DNA from: Nitrososphaerota archaeon
Lineage (GTDB): Archaea; Thermoproteota; Nitrososphaeria; Nitrososphaerales; CADDZS01
Direction of reading: 5' to 3'
Assembly: GCA_021325255.1 (NCBI GenBank)
Contig: JAJPHP010000049.1
Coordinates: 1 to 40,720, forward strand
DNA: 40,720 nucleotides
The notes beneath the pieces are model-generated. The model saw only the letters and a program-made list of their open reading frames with translations. It ran no database searches and was not told where the DNA came from. Shown here piece after piece: positions 32,422-39,967 of this stretch. Numbering within the stretch: the first letter of the stretch is position 1; each line of letters begins with the position of its first letter. The position numbers and the translations under genes are program-made.

Positions 32422-33186
32422 TTACTGACGGATTTCTCCTGCCTCTTCCATTGTGCCGCCTACGAGTTTCACAAAGATATCTTCAAGGCTGTCCCCGACC
32501 ATCACCATCCTCTTTCCGGATCCATACTTTGTGATAAGTTCTTCAGGAGTGCCGGAAGCAATGATTTTCCCCTTGGTCATTATTGCAACTCTGTCAGAAA
32601 GCTGTTCGGCTTCCTCAAGGTAGTGAGTCGTTAGGAGTACCGTCCTGCCCTCGCTCTTCAGCTTCCTGATGACCTCCCACATCGCCCGCCTCGCCTGAGC
32701 ATCCAGCCCGGTCGTCGGCTCATCCAGGAAGAGCAGGCGCGGATTGTTGACCAGAGCTAGAGCCAGACCGACCTTTTGCTTCTGGCCTCCCGAGAGGTTC
32801 TCGAAGACGGTCTTTGAGGACGAATCTTCGAGGATAACTTGCTTTAGAATTTCGTCGGATTCTACCTTTACTCCGAAGAGCGACGCGTAATATGAGACCG
32901 CCTCTCTTGGAGTAGCCTTGTCGAAGAACTTGAACCCCTGCGGAATGACGCCGATCTGCCTGTGGAGATCGTATCCTTTTGACCATGGATCATATCCGAG
33001 AACTGTGACCTCCCCTGCGTCCTTTTCCCTGAGACCTTCGAGAATCTCTATGGTCGTTGTCTTTCCGGCGCCGTTTGGGCCTAGTAGCGCGAACACCTCT
33101 CCTTCTCTTATTGAGAAACTGACGTCGTCCACGGCTTGGAGTGAGCCATAGTTCTTTTTCAGCGAGGTGACTTCGACGGCAGACAT
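32422..33186 (-). CDS. ABC-2 exporter ATPase (DrrA-like)
   Basis: This 254-aa nucleotide-binding subunit has Walker A GPNGAGKTT (36-44), Q-loop GVIPQGFKFF (Gln83), signature LSGGQKQK (131-138), Walker B LLFLDEPTTGLD (151-162), switch His188 in LLTTHYLEEAEQ, and a C-terminal DrrA-like region ending SLEDIFVKLVGG. All catalytic motifs are canonical, in contrast to the ATPase at 10053. It powers the ABC-2 permease encoded next in the operon. ATG 33186 is followed immediately by the family start AVEVTSLKKNYG. Confidence 0.93.
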   Translation of the reverse strand: MSAVEVTSLKKNYGSLQAVDDVSFSIREGEVFALLGPNGAGKTTTIEILEGLREKDAGEVTVLGYDPWSKGYDLHRQIGVIPQGFKFFDKATPREAVSYYASLFGVKVESDEILKQVILEDSSSKTVFENLSGGQKQKVGLALALVNNPRLLFLDEPTTGLDAQARRAMWEVIRKLKSEGRTVLLTTHYLEEAEQLSDRVAIMTKGKIIASGTPEELITKYGSGKRMVMVGDSLEDIFVKLVGGTMEEAGEIRQ

Positions 33187-33360
33187 GCGAGAAAGAGAGA
33201 GCGCCTCTGTATTCGTGGAAATCGAGTCTGTCGTTCGGGAGCTTTTGAATATTTCCGTGAAAGAGGCTCATAGTAAGAGGGAATTGGAGCGCAGAAAAGA
33301 GAAGTTAAGAGAGAGGAAAAAGGTTCTGCATGACCAAATATCCTCTCACCGTGTGTGTTT

Positions 33361-34299
33361 TCAAATGTTCAGCGCAGCTTTCAGTCCCTTGTACCTGTTT
33401 CGTATCGTGACTTCGGTCACGCTTGCTGCTTCTGCCACGTCCTTTTGTGTCTTCGTATCGTTTTCAAGGACGCATGCGACGTAGAGAGCTGCGGCGGCTA
33501 GACCCATCGGATCCTTGCCAGCAGAAGTGCGTGTTTCATCTGCACGGCGGAGAATCTCGAGTGCCTTGCGCTTTGTCCTCTCCTGTAATCCCGCCTTGCT
33601 CGCAATCCTCGAAACACATTTTGCGGGATCTACGACGGGCATGCGAAGGTCGAGCTCCCTGAACAAAATCCTGTAGCAACGGGCCAAATCCTTCTTCCGG
33701 ATGTTGCTTATTGCCGAAATGTCCTTGAGAGTCCTTGGCGTCTCGGTGTCACGGCAAGCTGCGTAGAGGGCGGCGGCTATCATTGCCGAAATCGACCTTC
33801 CCCGAATCAATCCGTGCTCGAGCGCCTTTCTGTAAATGTAGGCGGCCTTTTCGACGACGGCGTCATTCACCTTCAACTTGTCCACGAGCCTATCGAGCTC
33901 ACTGAAGGCTTGCCTTCTGTTGCGATCGACGGATTCGTGGATCTGCGTGCGGCCGTCCCACGTCCTAAGTCTTTCAATAGTCGCTTTCATCGATGCGGGG
34001 AGCGACTTGCCGGAGGCGTCCCTGTCAACTGTACCTATCACCGTTGCGAGCCCCATGTCATGCATGGCGAGGCTTGCGGGCAGGCCGGTGTGAGCGCGTT
34101 CGTTCTTTTCCTCTGAAGAAAATGCCCTCCACTCGGGACCGAGCTCAGCAATCTTTTCCTTTACAACGTACCCGCAGTTGCTGCAGAAAAGCTCTCCTCC
34201 AGCATTGTCTACTACCATAGGTCCGCCGGCACATCTTGGGCAACGGTCAACTAGCCCTGCCCTTCTGAGGTTGAGGTTCTTCTTGCTCTCTATGCTCAT
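33361..34299 (-). CDS. transcription initiation factor TFB (TFIIB homologue)
   Basis: This 312-aa archaeal general transcription factor recruits RNA polymerase to TATA/TBP. The N-terminal zinc ribbon has Cys20, Cys23, Cys39 and Cys42 (CPRC ... CSNC). The B-reader/linker region includes GPEWRAFSSEEKNERAHTGLP, followed by GLATVIGTVDRDASGK. Two cyclin folds follow (about 115-200 and 215-305; YKGLKAALNI at the very end). The C-terminal helix-turn-helix, QKDVAEAASVTEVTIRNRYK, contacts the BRE. Archaea often carry several TFB paralogues; this one looks full length and functional. It is an independent gene, with the ABC-2 operon downstream on the same strand. Confidence 0.95.
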   Translation of the reverse strand: MSIESKKNLNLRRAGLVDRCPRCAGGPMVVDNAGGELFCSNCGYVVKEKIAELGPEWRAFSSEEKNERAHTGLPASLAMHDMGLATVIGTVDRDASGKSLPASMKATIERLRTWDGRTQIHESVDRNRRQAFSELDRLVDKLKVNDAVVEKAAYIYRKALEHGLIRGRSISAMIAAALYAACRDTETPRTLKDISAISNIRKKDLARCYRILFRELDLRMPVVDPAKCVSRIASKAGLQERTKRKALEILRRADETRTSAGKDPMGLAAAALYVACVLENDTKTQKDVAEAASVTEVTIRNRYKGLKAALNI

Positions 34300-34519
34300 T
34301 TTTCTTACATTTTCACCAAAATTTCAGAGAACATCTGTAATGTCCGCATGTCGGGAACATAGCACGACGCACAATCCACGTGAGAGAATCGGTCTTTCTC
34401 CCTGGCCTTTTTCACTCTTTGCCGTCTGCATCAAGTATGTTCTCAACGGCAAAGTCTCATGCTCCAATTATAGAAATGCATGCAGGTTCTCCTGCTCTCA
34501 GCCGTACCGGTAGTCACAA

Positions 34520-34624
34520 TCATTTGAACAGCTCTAGTATGCGCTCTCGCGAGACGAGTAGGCCTTTTTCCCTGCTTCCGTTGCGGGTGACCACCCTCAC
34601 TTCGCAAATGCATACCAATGTCAT
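34520..34624 (-). CDS. possible 34-aa protein
   Basis: A short ORF from ATG 34624 to TGA 34520 encodes a compact, protein-like sequence with CICEVRVVTRNGSREKG and a helix-like end SRERILELFK. The CxC motif and alternating pattern suggest a small beta-hairpin plus helix. TATA-like GATTTACTC lies about 45 bases upstream. I recognise no family with certainty, and ORFs of this size occur by chance. Confidence 0.25.
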   Translation of the reverse strand: MTLVCICEVRVVTRNGSREKGLLVSRERILELFK

Positions 34625-35002
34625 TGCTGGCCTGAATTGCTGAGCCTACGGTAAGATGGGAAGAGGAGTAAATCTGCTAGTCCACAGGCCTACAGCAAAT
34701 CCTTCTCATATTTAACCTAGTCTTGAGGCAGGCGTATCCCGCCAGAACCCGGTGCCGGTGGTTAAGAGGCCCGCACCGTTGTTGCTTTTACTATGGTCCT
34801 TTTTCCTCAGCAAACCCAACGGGCAAAACAGGGCACCGTGGTTGCAGATGCTTCTGGCCATCTGGGATTGAGCTGAGTGTGACGCTTCCGCTACTGTCCG
34901 CCACGATAGGAGAACACGTGATTCTGATCTAAACATCGTGTTTTCGTCCATTAGAAGCGCATCCTCCCGCAAGAAGCCATCATTAGTGTATTGCGAGAAG
35001 AG
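34625..35002. other. intergenic region, no gene supported
   Basis: The sequence between the TFB/short-ORF area and the next minus-strand membrane protein holds no convincing ORF. A stem CGGTGC / GCACCG near 34752-34781 encloses 18 bases; it has no U-tract and no clear role. Confidence 0.35.
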
Positions 35003-35563
35003 TCACCGAGGTTTCTGTCTTTGTTCGACAACCGTAGAAGAGGAACCTCTGTCTCTGTCCTGCTCTATAGCCGAATTTGATTGAACACTGAATTGTGCAG
35101 TGCGCTTTTCAACTCCGGGAATCCTCGCATTCTCGATTCCAAGGAGCTTGAGTGAGAAGAAAAAGCAGCAAATTGCCCCGATGATGAAGAAAAGATACCA
35201 AACCGGGATGATAAGCGTCGGAAGAATTGCAAGGTATCCCCATTGTGTGGTATAGATTCCCGGTGTGATCTCTGTCCGACCTAGAACAAAGTAAAGCCAA
35301 TCTTCCATCAACACGATGATGAGAAACGTGCCAAGGGCATAGAGTTTTGCTGGGTGCGAGCTCTTGAACTGCGACCAGATTGGAGCTATTGCAAAGAAAG
35401 TGAACAGGGGAAGCATGAAACCGTACTGATAGAGGTCAAGCCCTAGCCAGTTAAGAGAGCACCAGGGAAGAATTCCACATGGTTTGCCTATGAGTTCAAA
35501 CAGAGAGTAACCCGCTGCGATACCGAGTGAATAGACCATGGTACTCTGAATCTTCAGAGACAT
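35003..35563 (-). CDS. four-span membrane protein of unknown function
   Basis: This 186-aa protein has about four to five hydrophobic helices (around residues 8-28, 46-62, 73-92, 106-140). The first extracytoplasmic loop has two cysteines (KPCGILPWCSLNW), which could form a disulfide. A hydrophilic C-terminal tail of ~45 residues is rich in Ser, Gln, Arg and Glu. The layout recalls lycopene-cyclase-like or CarD-type small membrane domains, but no motif proves that. The start is ATG 35563, with TATA-like TTTTATGCG 35-45 bases upstream. No operon partner. Confidence 0.65.
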   Translation of the reverse strand: MSLKIQSTMVYSLGIAAGYSLFELIGKPCGILPWCSLNWLGLDLYQYGFMLPLFTFFAIAPIWSQFKSSHPAKLYALGTFLIIVLMEDWLYFVLGRTEITPGIYTTQWGYLAILPTLIIPVWYLFFIIGAICCFFFSLKLLGIENARIPGVEKRTAQFSVQSNSAIEQDRDRGSSSTVVEQRQKPR

Positions 35564-35660
35564 TTCGTGAACAAGTATGGAAAACTCTGTTCATCGCATA
35601 AAATTCTGATTTGGCTTATTTACAGCTCCAACTCCTAGAGCGAAAGAACAAATCTGTCCT

Positions 35661-35867
35661 CTACCTTGTTGAATCGGTATGGATAGCGACATTGTCCCTC
35701 CCCCAATGCTTCTCGCGGCTCTTGACAAGATTACCGGAAAGGAGGGACTTCATTCCGAGCTGATTGAAACAAAGCCATGATCGCTGATGCCCAAATAGTC
35801 CCTCAATTGGCATTTCAATTCTAGAAATTGCGATGGCGTGCCCAACTTTTTCCATCGAGTCACCCAT
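35661..35867 (-). CDS. small protein with a strong Shine-Dalgarno site
   Basis: A 68-aa ORF from ATG 35867; a second Met lies four codons in. GGAGGGA sits five bases upstream of the ATG (35873-35879), an unusually good ribosome-binding site for this window. The palindromic TATA-like GAGTTATTAACTC is at 35904-35916. The product (VGHAIAISRIEMPIEGLFGHQ ... SREKHWGRDN) is mixed polar/hydrophobic and not recognised. The signals make it more credible than most short ORFs here. Confidence 0.4.
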   Translation of the reverse strand: MGDSMEKVGHAIAISRIEMPIEGLFGHQRSWLCFNQLGMKSLLSGNLVKSREKHWGRDNVAIHTDSTR

Positions 35868-35903
35868 CTCTTTCCCTCCAATGCGGCAAGATACTCTGCA
35901 AAT

Positions 35904-35916
35904 GAGTTATTAACTC
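35904..35916. promoter_or_regulatory. palindromic AT-rich promoter element
   Basis: GAGTTA-T-TAACTC is a perfect 13-base palindrome. It is about 43 bases before the ATG of the small minus-strand ORF and 70-80 bases before the SRPBCC ATG on the plus strand. It may be a TATA element or operator for either. Confidence 0.35.
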
Positions 35917-35983
35917 GACAAGCAGAGCTAGAAAATCAAATTGCTCGAATTTGCAAAGAGCAAGAAGAAGACGTGCTCGCTTT

Positions 35984-36457
35984 ATGACATTTGAAATAGA
36001 ACTGGTAAGGCAGATTCGAGCGCCGAAAGAGTTTGTGTTCGACTGGTGGACTGACCTCTCGCCCGATGACAGTATGCTTGTTCACCCCCTGAATAGTAGA
36101 ACCGTTCTTTCTAGGAGCCCGACCGAGATATTGGTACGTGACGATGAAACAATCTTCTTCCGAAGAATGCAGTTTGACGTGAGGGTCACGCTGAACAGGC
36201 CCGACTCGTGGGTCGCCGAATACGACGGAAGGGTCGCGAGAGCCAGATCAACATACACATTGAGGTCGCTCGATCCGAGTTCCAATGTGGAAACGCAGTT
36301 GCACTACCACACAGAGATTGAGCCAAAGGGGTCTCTGACCGGTTTAGTGTCCCCCATTGCCAAGCTCATAGTTAGGAGGACTTTTGTCTCCGAGTTTGAA
36401 GCTTTTACAAGAGCTCTGGAGCAAGATTATGGCAAGCAGAAAATCAAGAGCCTTTAG
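35984..36457 (+). CDS. SRPBCC (START-like) ligand-binding domain protein
   Basis: This 157-aa single-domain protein begins IELVRQIRAPKEFVFDWWTDLSPDD, the usual SRPBCC opening (strand, then P-x-x-V/F-F-x-W helix). A seven-strand sheet and a long C-terminal helix (LIVRRTFVSEFEAFTRALEQDY) follow. The family binds hydrophobic ligands and includes cyclases, polyketide aromatases and stress proteins; no specific role can be assigned. The frame opens 11 codons earlier with a very basic stretch, but ATG 35984 starts right at the domain. It is convergent with the membrane protein at 36501. Confidence 0.8.
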   Translation: MTFEIELVRQIRAPKEFVFDWWTDLSPDDSMLVHPLNSRTVLSRSPTEILVRDDETIFFRRMQFDVRVTLNRPDSWVAEYDGRVARARSTYTLRSLDPSSNVETQLHYHTEIEPKGSLTGLVSPIAKLIVRRTFVSEFEAFTRALEQDYGKQKIKSL

Positions 36458-36500
36458 CAGGCACAGGAGCTTTTGCCCTAAATCTTCGTTACGCCCCTAC

Positions 36501-36947
36501 TTATTCGAGGCTCAGGTAAAGGAAGATGCCGTACGCAACTACGGTGAAGACATCCGCTATCGGAGAGGAAAGGTCAGCTCTGAGTGGCAGCCGCACCATG
36601 AAGTCCTCAAAGACGGGGCTGGTCAAAATCGAGTGTAGCAATAGCGCAAAGAGCATGACCAAGAGGCCTAAGACGAAGTTGGCTTTTGTCTCACGGTACA
36701 TCCTCAAGTAAACAACGACAAGCGCCACGAGCAACGAAATACCGATTGTTGAGAGGATGATGTGGAACTCTATGAAAGTTGCAAGCCCGAGGGGCTCGAA
36801 GGGAAACCGCCGTATGTAGTCGAGATCCGAGATTTGTATGATGTAAAGAAGCGAGCCGATCAGGGCACCCACTAGCACGACGAAGGGTACCCATAGCCTG
36901 TTGCTCGGACTGCGCCCTTTCCTTTCTCCTTGTTCCTGGTGGTTCAT
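36501..36947 (-). CDS. four-span membrane protein coupled to an HTH regulator
   Basis: This 148-aa protein has a hydrophilic basic N-terminus and four hydrophobic helices (about 20-40, 58-80, 90-110, 125-146). There are few charged residues, in loops such as ISDLDYIRRFPFEP. Its ATG overlaps the TGA of the upstream HTH gene (ATGA, 36944-36947), so the two are translationally coupled. Paired winged-helix and small membrane proteins recur in archaea, and the pair probably works together as a membrane-linked regulatory unit. That role is inferred from context only. Confidence 0.72.
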   Translation of the reverse strand: MNHQEQGERKGRSPSNRLWVPFVVLVGALIGSLLYIIQISDLDYIRRFPFEPLGLATFIEFHIILSTIGISLLVALVVVYLRMYRETKANFVLGLLVMLFALLLHSILTSPVFEDFMVRLPLRADLSSPIADVFTVVAYGIFLYLSLE

Positions 36948-37264
36948 CTCTCAGATTTTTCTTCTCCTTTCGCTTCGCTTGCAACTCTCCTTCCAAGGAT
37001 GGTGTCGAGCTTGCCCCAGTTGGCCTCCATGGTTTCGGAGACAAAGTACAGTTTGCCGTACTTCTCGCCCTCGGTAAGCACAAGCCTGTTGCGCTCAAGT
37101 ACAGAGAGGTGGTGCCTCACGGTCGTGTAATCAAGATGTAGAGCCTGCGACAGTTGCTGTGCGTTCCTTGGCTGCTCTCTTAATGCGTTGAGGACGAGAA
37201 GCCGGGTCTTCGCGCCGGTACTGCCAGCAAAGAGCCACCACAAGAGGCGCTCGAATGCATCCAT
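36944..37264 (-). CDS. ArsR-like winged-helix transcriptional regulator
   Basis: This 106-aa protein is an ArsR/DUF7343-type winged helix: TKTRLLVLNALREQPRNAQQLSQALHLDYTTVRHHLSVLERNRLVL (helices 2-4, recognition helix around TTVRHHLSVLE), followed by a wing EGEKYGKLYFVSE. There are no metal-binding Cys pairs, so it is not a classic metalloregulator. The frame opens far upstream (37366), but ATG 37264 (MDAFERLLWW) starts at the family boundary. It is cotranscribed with the four-span membrane protein through an ATGA overlap. Confidence 0.85.
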   Translation of the reverse strand: MDAFERLLWWLFAGSTGAKTRLLVLNALREQPRNAQQLSQALHLDYTTVRHHLSVLERNRLVLTEGEKYGKLYFVSETMEANWGKLDTILGRRVASEAKGEEKSER

Positions 37265-38075
37265 GTCAGATAAATGACGTGATATGCATCCGAAATCTCG
37301 CACCAATAATGGTATCGCTTGATTCGATTGCGAATGAAGCACGCCAAAAGGCAGACTTGTCCCCACGCATAATCCAGAGCTTCAAGCGCAATTTTCTCGG
37401 TGCACTCGTATAGAGATTCTAAAGAGCTGGTTCCTCCTTCTGATCTGTTCAAGCTTTTAGGACAAGTCTCAATTCCGTACTTGATCTCGCTTCGGATTTC
37501 GCGGTTCGCTTCTTTTTCCTTTCCCTCAGTGTGTCTCCCACTTCCTGCCCTTATTATCTCACTGTTTGCCTAATCCACAGCCACCGGAAAAAATCTTGGA
37601 TAGATACAGTAATGATTTGGGAAGCATTCCGGAAAAAGAGTAAATTTCCACAAACATCCTGGATGTTCGAGAGAAGACGATGATTCGGGAGACTCTTGAC
37701 GACGGTCTCCCGAGATTACCTGAACTGACTTGCGTTCGTTTGACTTGCTTAGCTGCGTTGTTGGCACCAACGGACCACAATGTTCCGAATTCTTGTGTAG
37801 TGCAGAAGACTTTTCAAGAGTCAAAAATTCCTGCTTTTCAAAACCTTGTTCGGAGAACGGATGATTGTGTGAAGCCCACCTTGGGCACCTGTATAACGGC
37901 GCAAAGTGCCCTTAGCACGGGACTAAACAGCACAGGTTCTGCGCTCTCGCTATTCAAGATGCTCGCGGTCTCGCGACCACACGAGAAACGAAGTTTGTCT
38001 TACAAATTTCTCCGCCGAGAGTGAGAGTTCCGGTCCGGCAAATTAGCTACAGGCTAAGAGTTGAGGACATTCCAC
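37265..38075. other. long intergenic region with a strong hairpin
   Basis: This is about 810 bases without a supported gene. Open frames exist (minus 37180-37452, plus 37680-38024), but they lack family resemblance or good starts. Two inverted repeats stand out: ACATCC-T-GGATGT (near 37654-37666) and TCGGGAGAC (37685-37693) / GTCTCCCGA (37705-37713). The region may hold a regulatory RNA or old gene debris. Confidence 0.35.
37685..37713. repeat. 9-bp perfect hairpin
   Basis: TCGGGAGAC pairs with GTCTCCCGA around an 11-base loop (TCTTGACGACG). The stem is GC-rich and isolated in a non-coding region, with no U-tract on either side. It is not an ordinary terminator; it could be part of a transcript or a protein-binding site. 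Confidence 0.45.
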
Positions 38076-39434
38076 ATGGTATTGAATAAGTTCTCGCTGA
38101 ATGGAACATTGAGGGAGATCGGTCTACTGGTTGTGATTGCATTACTTTCTGGGACGGTCGTTCTGGCCAGCGCTCACTCTGTTATGACGAGCAGCACCCT
38201 AACAATCACGCAGACCAGTGTTACAACTACCACTGAGTATCTCACGAGCACCGAATATGCAGGGCAACCCACCCAGAGCCAGAGTACCACATCAAAATTG
38301 GATAGTTCCTTCGTTTCAATTGGGCAGTCGTCTACTTCAAACCCAAGCGAATACATCCTCGTTGGAGGCCAGAACGGATCCTGGTTTACTGATTCGCAGT
38401 ATCCAAGGCTCTATCAGATATCCCTTAGAGCTCACGTCTCAAGGAAACTCGACCCCGTAGATGGCATGGGGACAGTCTGGGGAGGTGGTTTTAGTGGGTC
38501 AGAATGGCTGATTTCCGGGTGGGGGAGCGACGAAGGAGCAGAAAAATCCCCTGATCCATACCTCTACGTGTTCAACGGAGTGAACTCCATAGATGATACG
38601 ATCGAAGACACTGCGGAATCCGAGTGGAATGGGGGAGACATCTTTGCGGCCAGTTCCAATGGGACGAGCTGGTTTGTTTCTGGCATGGGTTCCGGAATTC
38701 TAGGCTCTTATGCAAGCTATCCGACAAACCACCTTTCCGCTGGACTCTTCAACGGAAGCGTCTTCGTAGACCTGTCGGCTGAGCTGCCTATGCAGATGGA
38801 TGGAATACTGTATGCCAACGCTTTCAACGGAACCGATTGGTTAGTAGGAGGCGGCTATGAGAGAAGTGGCGTAATTTTTCTGTTCGACGGTCACAGCTTC
38901 ATCGATCTTACTTTGGACGCATACAGCGCCATCCCTTCATTCCAATCAGTTCAGAGCATCGCTTGGAACGGGAAATACTGGCTCATAGGCGGAGTAGGCT
39001 TCCTCGCAGAGTACAACGGGTCGACGTTCAACAACCTTACTGCGCAGCTGAACGATGCACTCGCGTTCCAGTCCGGTAAGCTATCAGGGATGAACGCGGT
39101 GAATTCTATCGCCTGGAATGGAACAAGCTGGCTCCTCGGTGGCGGGCTGCCCATCGCTTATGACAACGGACCGAGTTCCGCATGGCTTGTCACGTTCAAC
39201 CCTGAATCATCAATCTTCACTGACTTGACTCCAAAGCTTCCGGAATACGCAGTGCAACCAGCGATGAGCTCGAGCATCCTCTCCATCGCAGTAATCCCCA
39301 CTGATGGCTCATGGATTATCGGAGGATACGCGGATAACCAGAGCATACTTCTTCATCTCGATGGTGGTGTCTCCGACCTAACTCGGCTTGCATCAGGCAT
39401 GAACTATATTGACTGGGTGGGCGTATCAGGTTGA
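38076..39434 (+). CDS. membrane-anchored six-repeat propeller-like surface protein
   Basis: The protein has 452 aa from ATG 38076 (a TTG at 38061 is also in frame). It has an N-terminal signal anchor (about residues 14-36), a Thr/Ser-rich stalk (to ~75), and then about six degenerate repeats of ~55 residues. Each repeat pairs a strand motif like AWNGxxWLIGG with a later FNGxxFxDLT. The first-motif copies are GGFSGSEWLISG, SSNGTSWFVSG, AFNGTDWLVGG, AWNGKYWLIGG, AWNGTSWLLGG and PTDGSWIIGG. Six such units suggest a six-bladed beta-propeller displayed outside the cell. Many N-x-S/T sites would allow N-glycosylation. No catalytic motif; an adhesion or ligand-binding role is inferred. Confidence 0.78.
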   Translation: MVLNKFSLNGTLREIGLLVVIALLSGTVVLASAHSVMTSSTLTITQTSVTTTTEYLTSTEYAGQPTQSQSTTSKLDSSFVSIGQSSTSNPSEYILVGGQNGSWFTDSQYPRLYQISLRAHVSRKLDPVDGMGTVWGGGFSGSEWLISGWGSDEGAEKSPDPYLYVFNGVNSIDDTIEDTAESEWNGGDIFAASSNGTSWFVSGMGSGILGSYASYPTNHLSAGLFNGSVFVDLSAELPMQMDGILYANAFNGTDWLVGGGYERSGVIFLFDGHSFIDLTLDAYSAIPSFQSVQSIAWNGKYWLIGGVGFLAEYNGSTFNNLTAQLNDALAFQSGKLSGMNAVNSIAWNGTSWLLGGGLPIAYDNGPSSAWLVTFNPESSIFTDLTPKLPEYAVQPAMSSSILSIAVIPTDGSWIIGGYADNQSILLHLDGGVSDLTRLASGMNYIDWVGVSG

Positions 39435-39512
39435 GTTCGACATCAGCAATATCCTTGAGAATGCGCGCTTGGGATTTTTGAACTAGGAAAGATCTAGTAG
39501 CAATTTGGGAAT

Positions 39513-39524
39513 ATTTCCGGAAAT
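39513..39524. repeat. 12-bp palindrome upstream of the 124-aa ORF
   Basis: ATTTCCGGAAAT is perfectly palindromic and ends 34 bases before the ATG at 39559. It is immediately followed by AGATTAAGAAT, which could be a weak TATA element. Operator candidate. Confidence 0.4.
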
Positions 39525-39558
39525 AGATTAAGAATCGGGATAAACAAAAAGAGGGATC

Positions 39559-39933
39559 ATGCAAAATATCCATGGCTTTACTTGTAGTCGGAGAGTTCTT
39601 CCGGATGCAGAGGAAAATATTTCGAGTAGCGTAGTTCTGGAGAAAGGAGGCGAGCACAGGAGACAAAACATCGGTATAGTGAGTGCTTTACCATCCAAAG
39701 AACTCGCATTTCAAATTTCTAAAGTAAACGCGTATGATTCGGGCGGATGGAAAAGCAAAAGAGTAAGGATAATACTCACTAAGAGTGTCATAGTGCCTAA
39801 CATTAGCAGTTGCAACGACGATCTGAATAATACCATGATCGTCAGAGTTATGGGTGATCCAAGCCGCTCTGCTCTGTTTGACTTTGAGAAACAGTCGGAG
39901 TGGGTTGGAAGAGTCTTGAAATTGGATGCCTGA
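39559..39933 (+). CDS. hypothetical protein, 124 aa
   Basis: The ORF runs from ATG 39559 to TGA 39931. It is hydrophilic with no signal peptide or membrane span. The second half (IGIVSALPSKELAFQISKVNAYDSGGW, RVRIILTKSVIVPNISSC, MIVRVMGDPSRSALFDFEKQSEWVGRVL) looks like a small alpha/beta domain. The family is not recognised. A palindrome lies just upstream, and the HtrA-like gene starts 34 bases after its stop. Open frames on the opposite strand make this call uncertain. Confidence 0.5.
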   Translation: MQNIHGFTCSRRVLPDAEENISSSVVLEKGGEHRRQNIGIVSALPSKELAFQISKVNAYDSGGWKSKRVRIILTKSVIVPNISSCNDDLNNTMIVRVMGDPSRSALFDFEKQSEWVGRVLKLDA

Positions 39934-39967
39934 ATCATAGTATCGTAGGGAAAGAGGTATTGGGAAA

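Noticed and set aside
33185..33484. plus-strand ORF with Glu/Arg-rich helix between ABC ATPase and TFB
   Set aside because: It runs antisense into the conserved TFB C-terminus, and its first part is the promoter region of the ABC ATPase.
37180..37452. 90-aa minus-strand ORF overlapping the HTH gene
   Set aside because: Its downstream part overlaps the well-supported HTH gene in another frame, it lacks a good start, and no family resemblance is seen.
37680..38024. 114-aa plus-strand ORF
   Set aside because: It starts within the hairpin region, has no recognisable domain, and shows composition typical of non-coding sequence.
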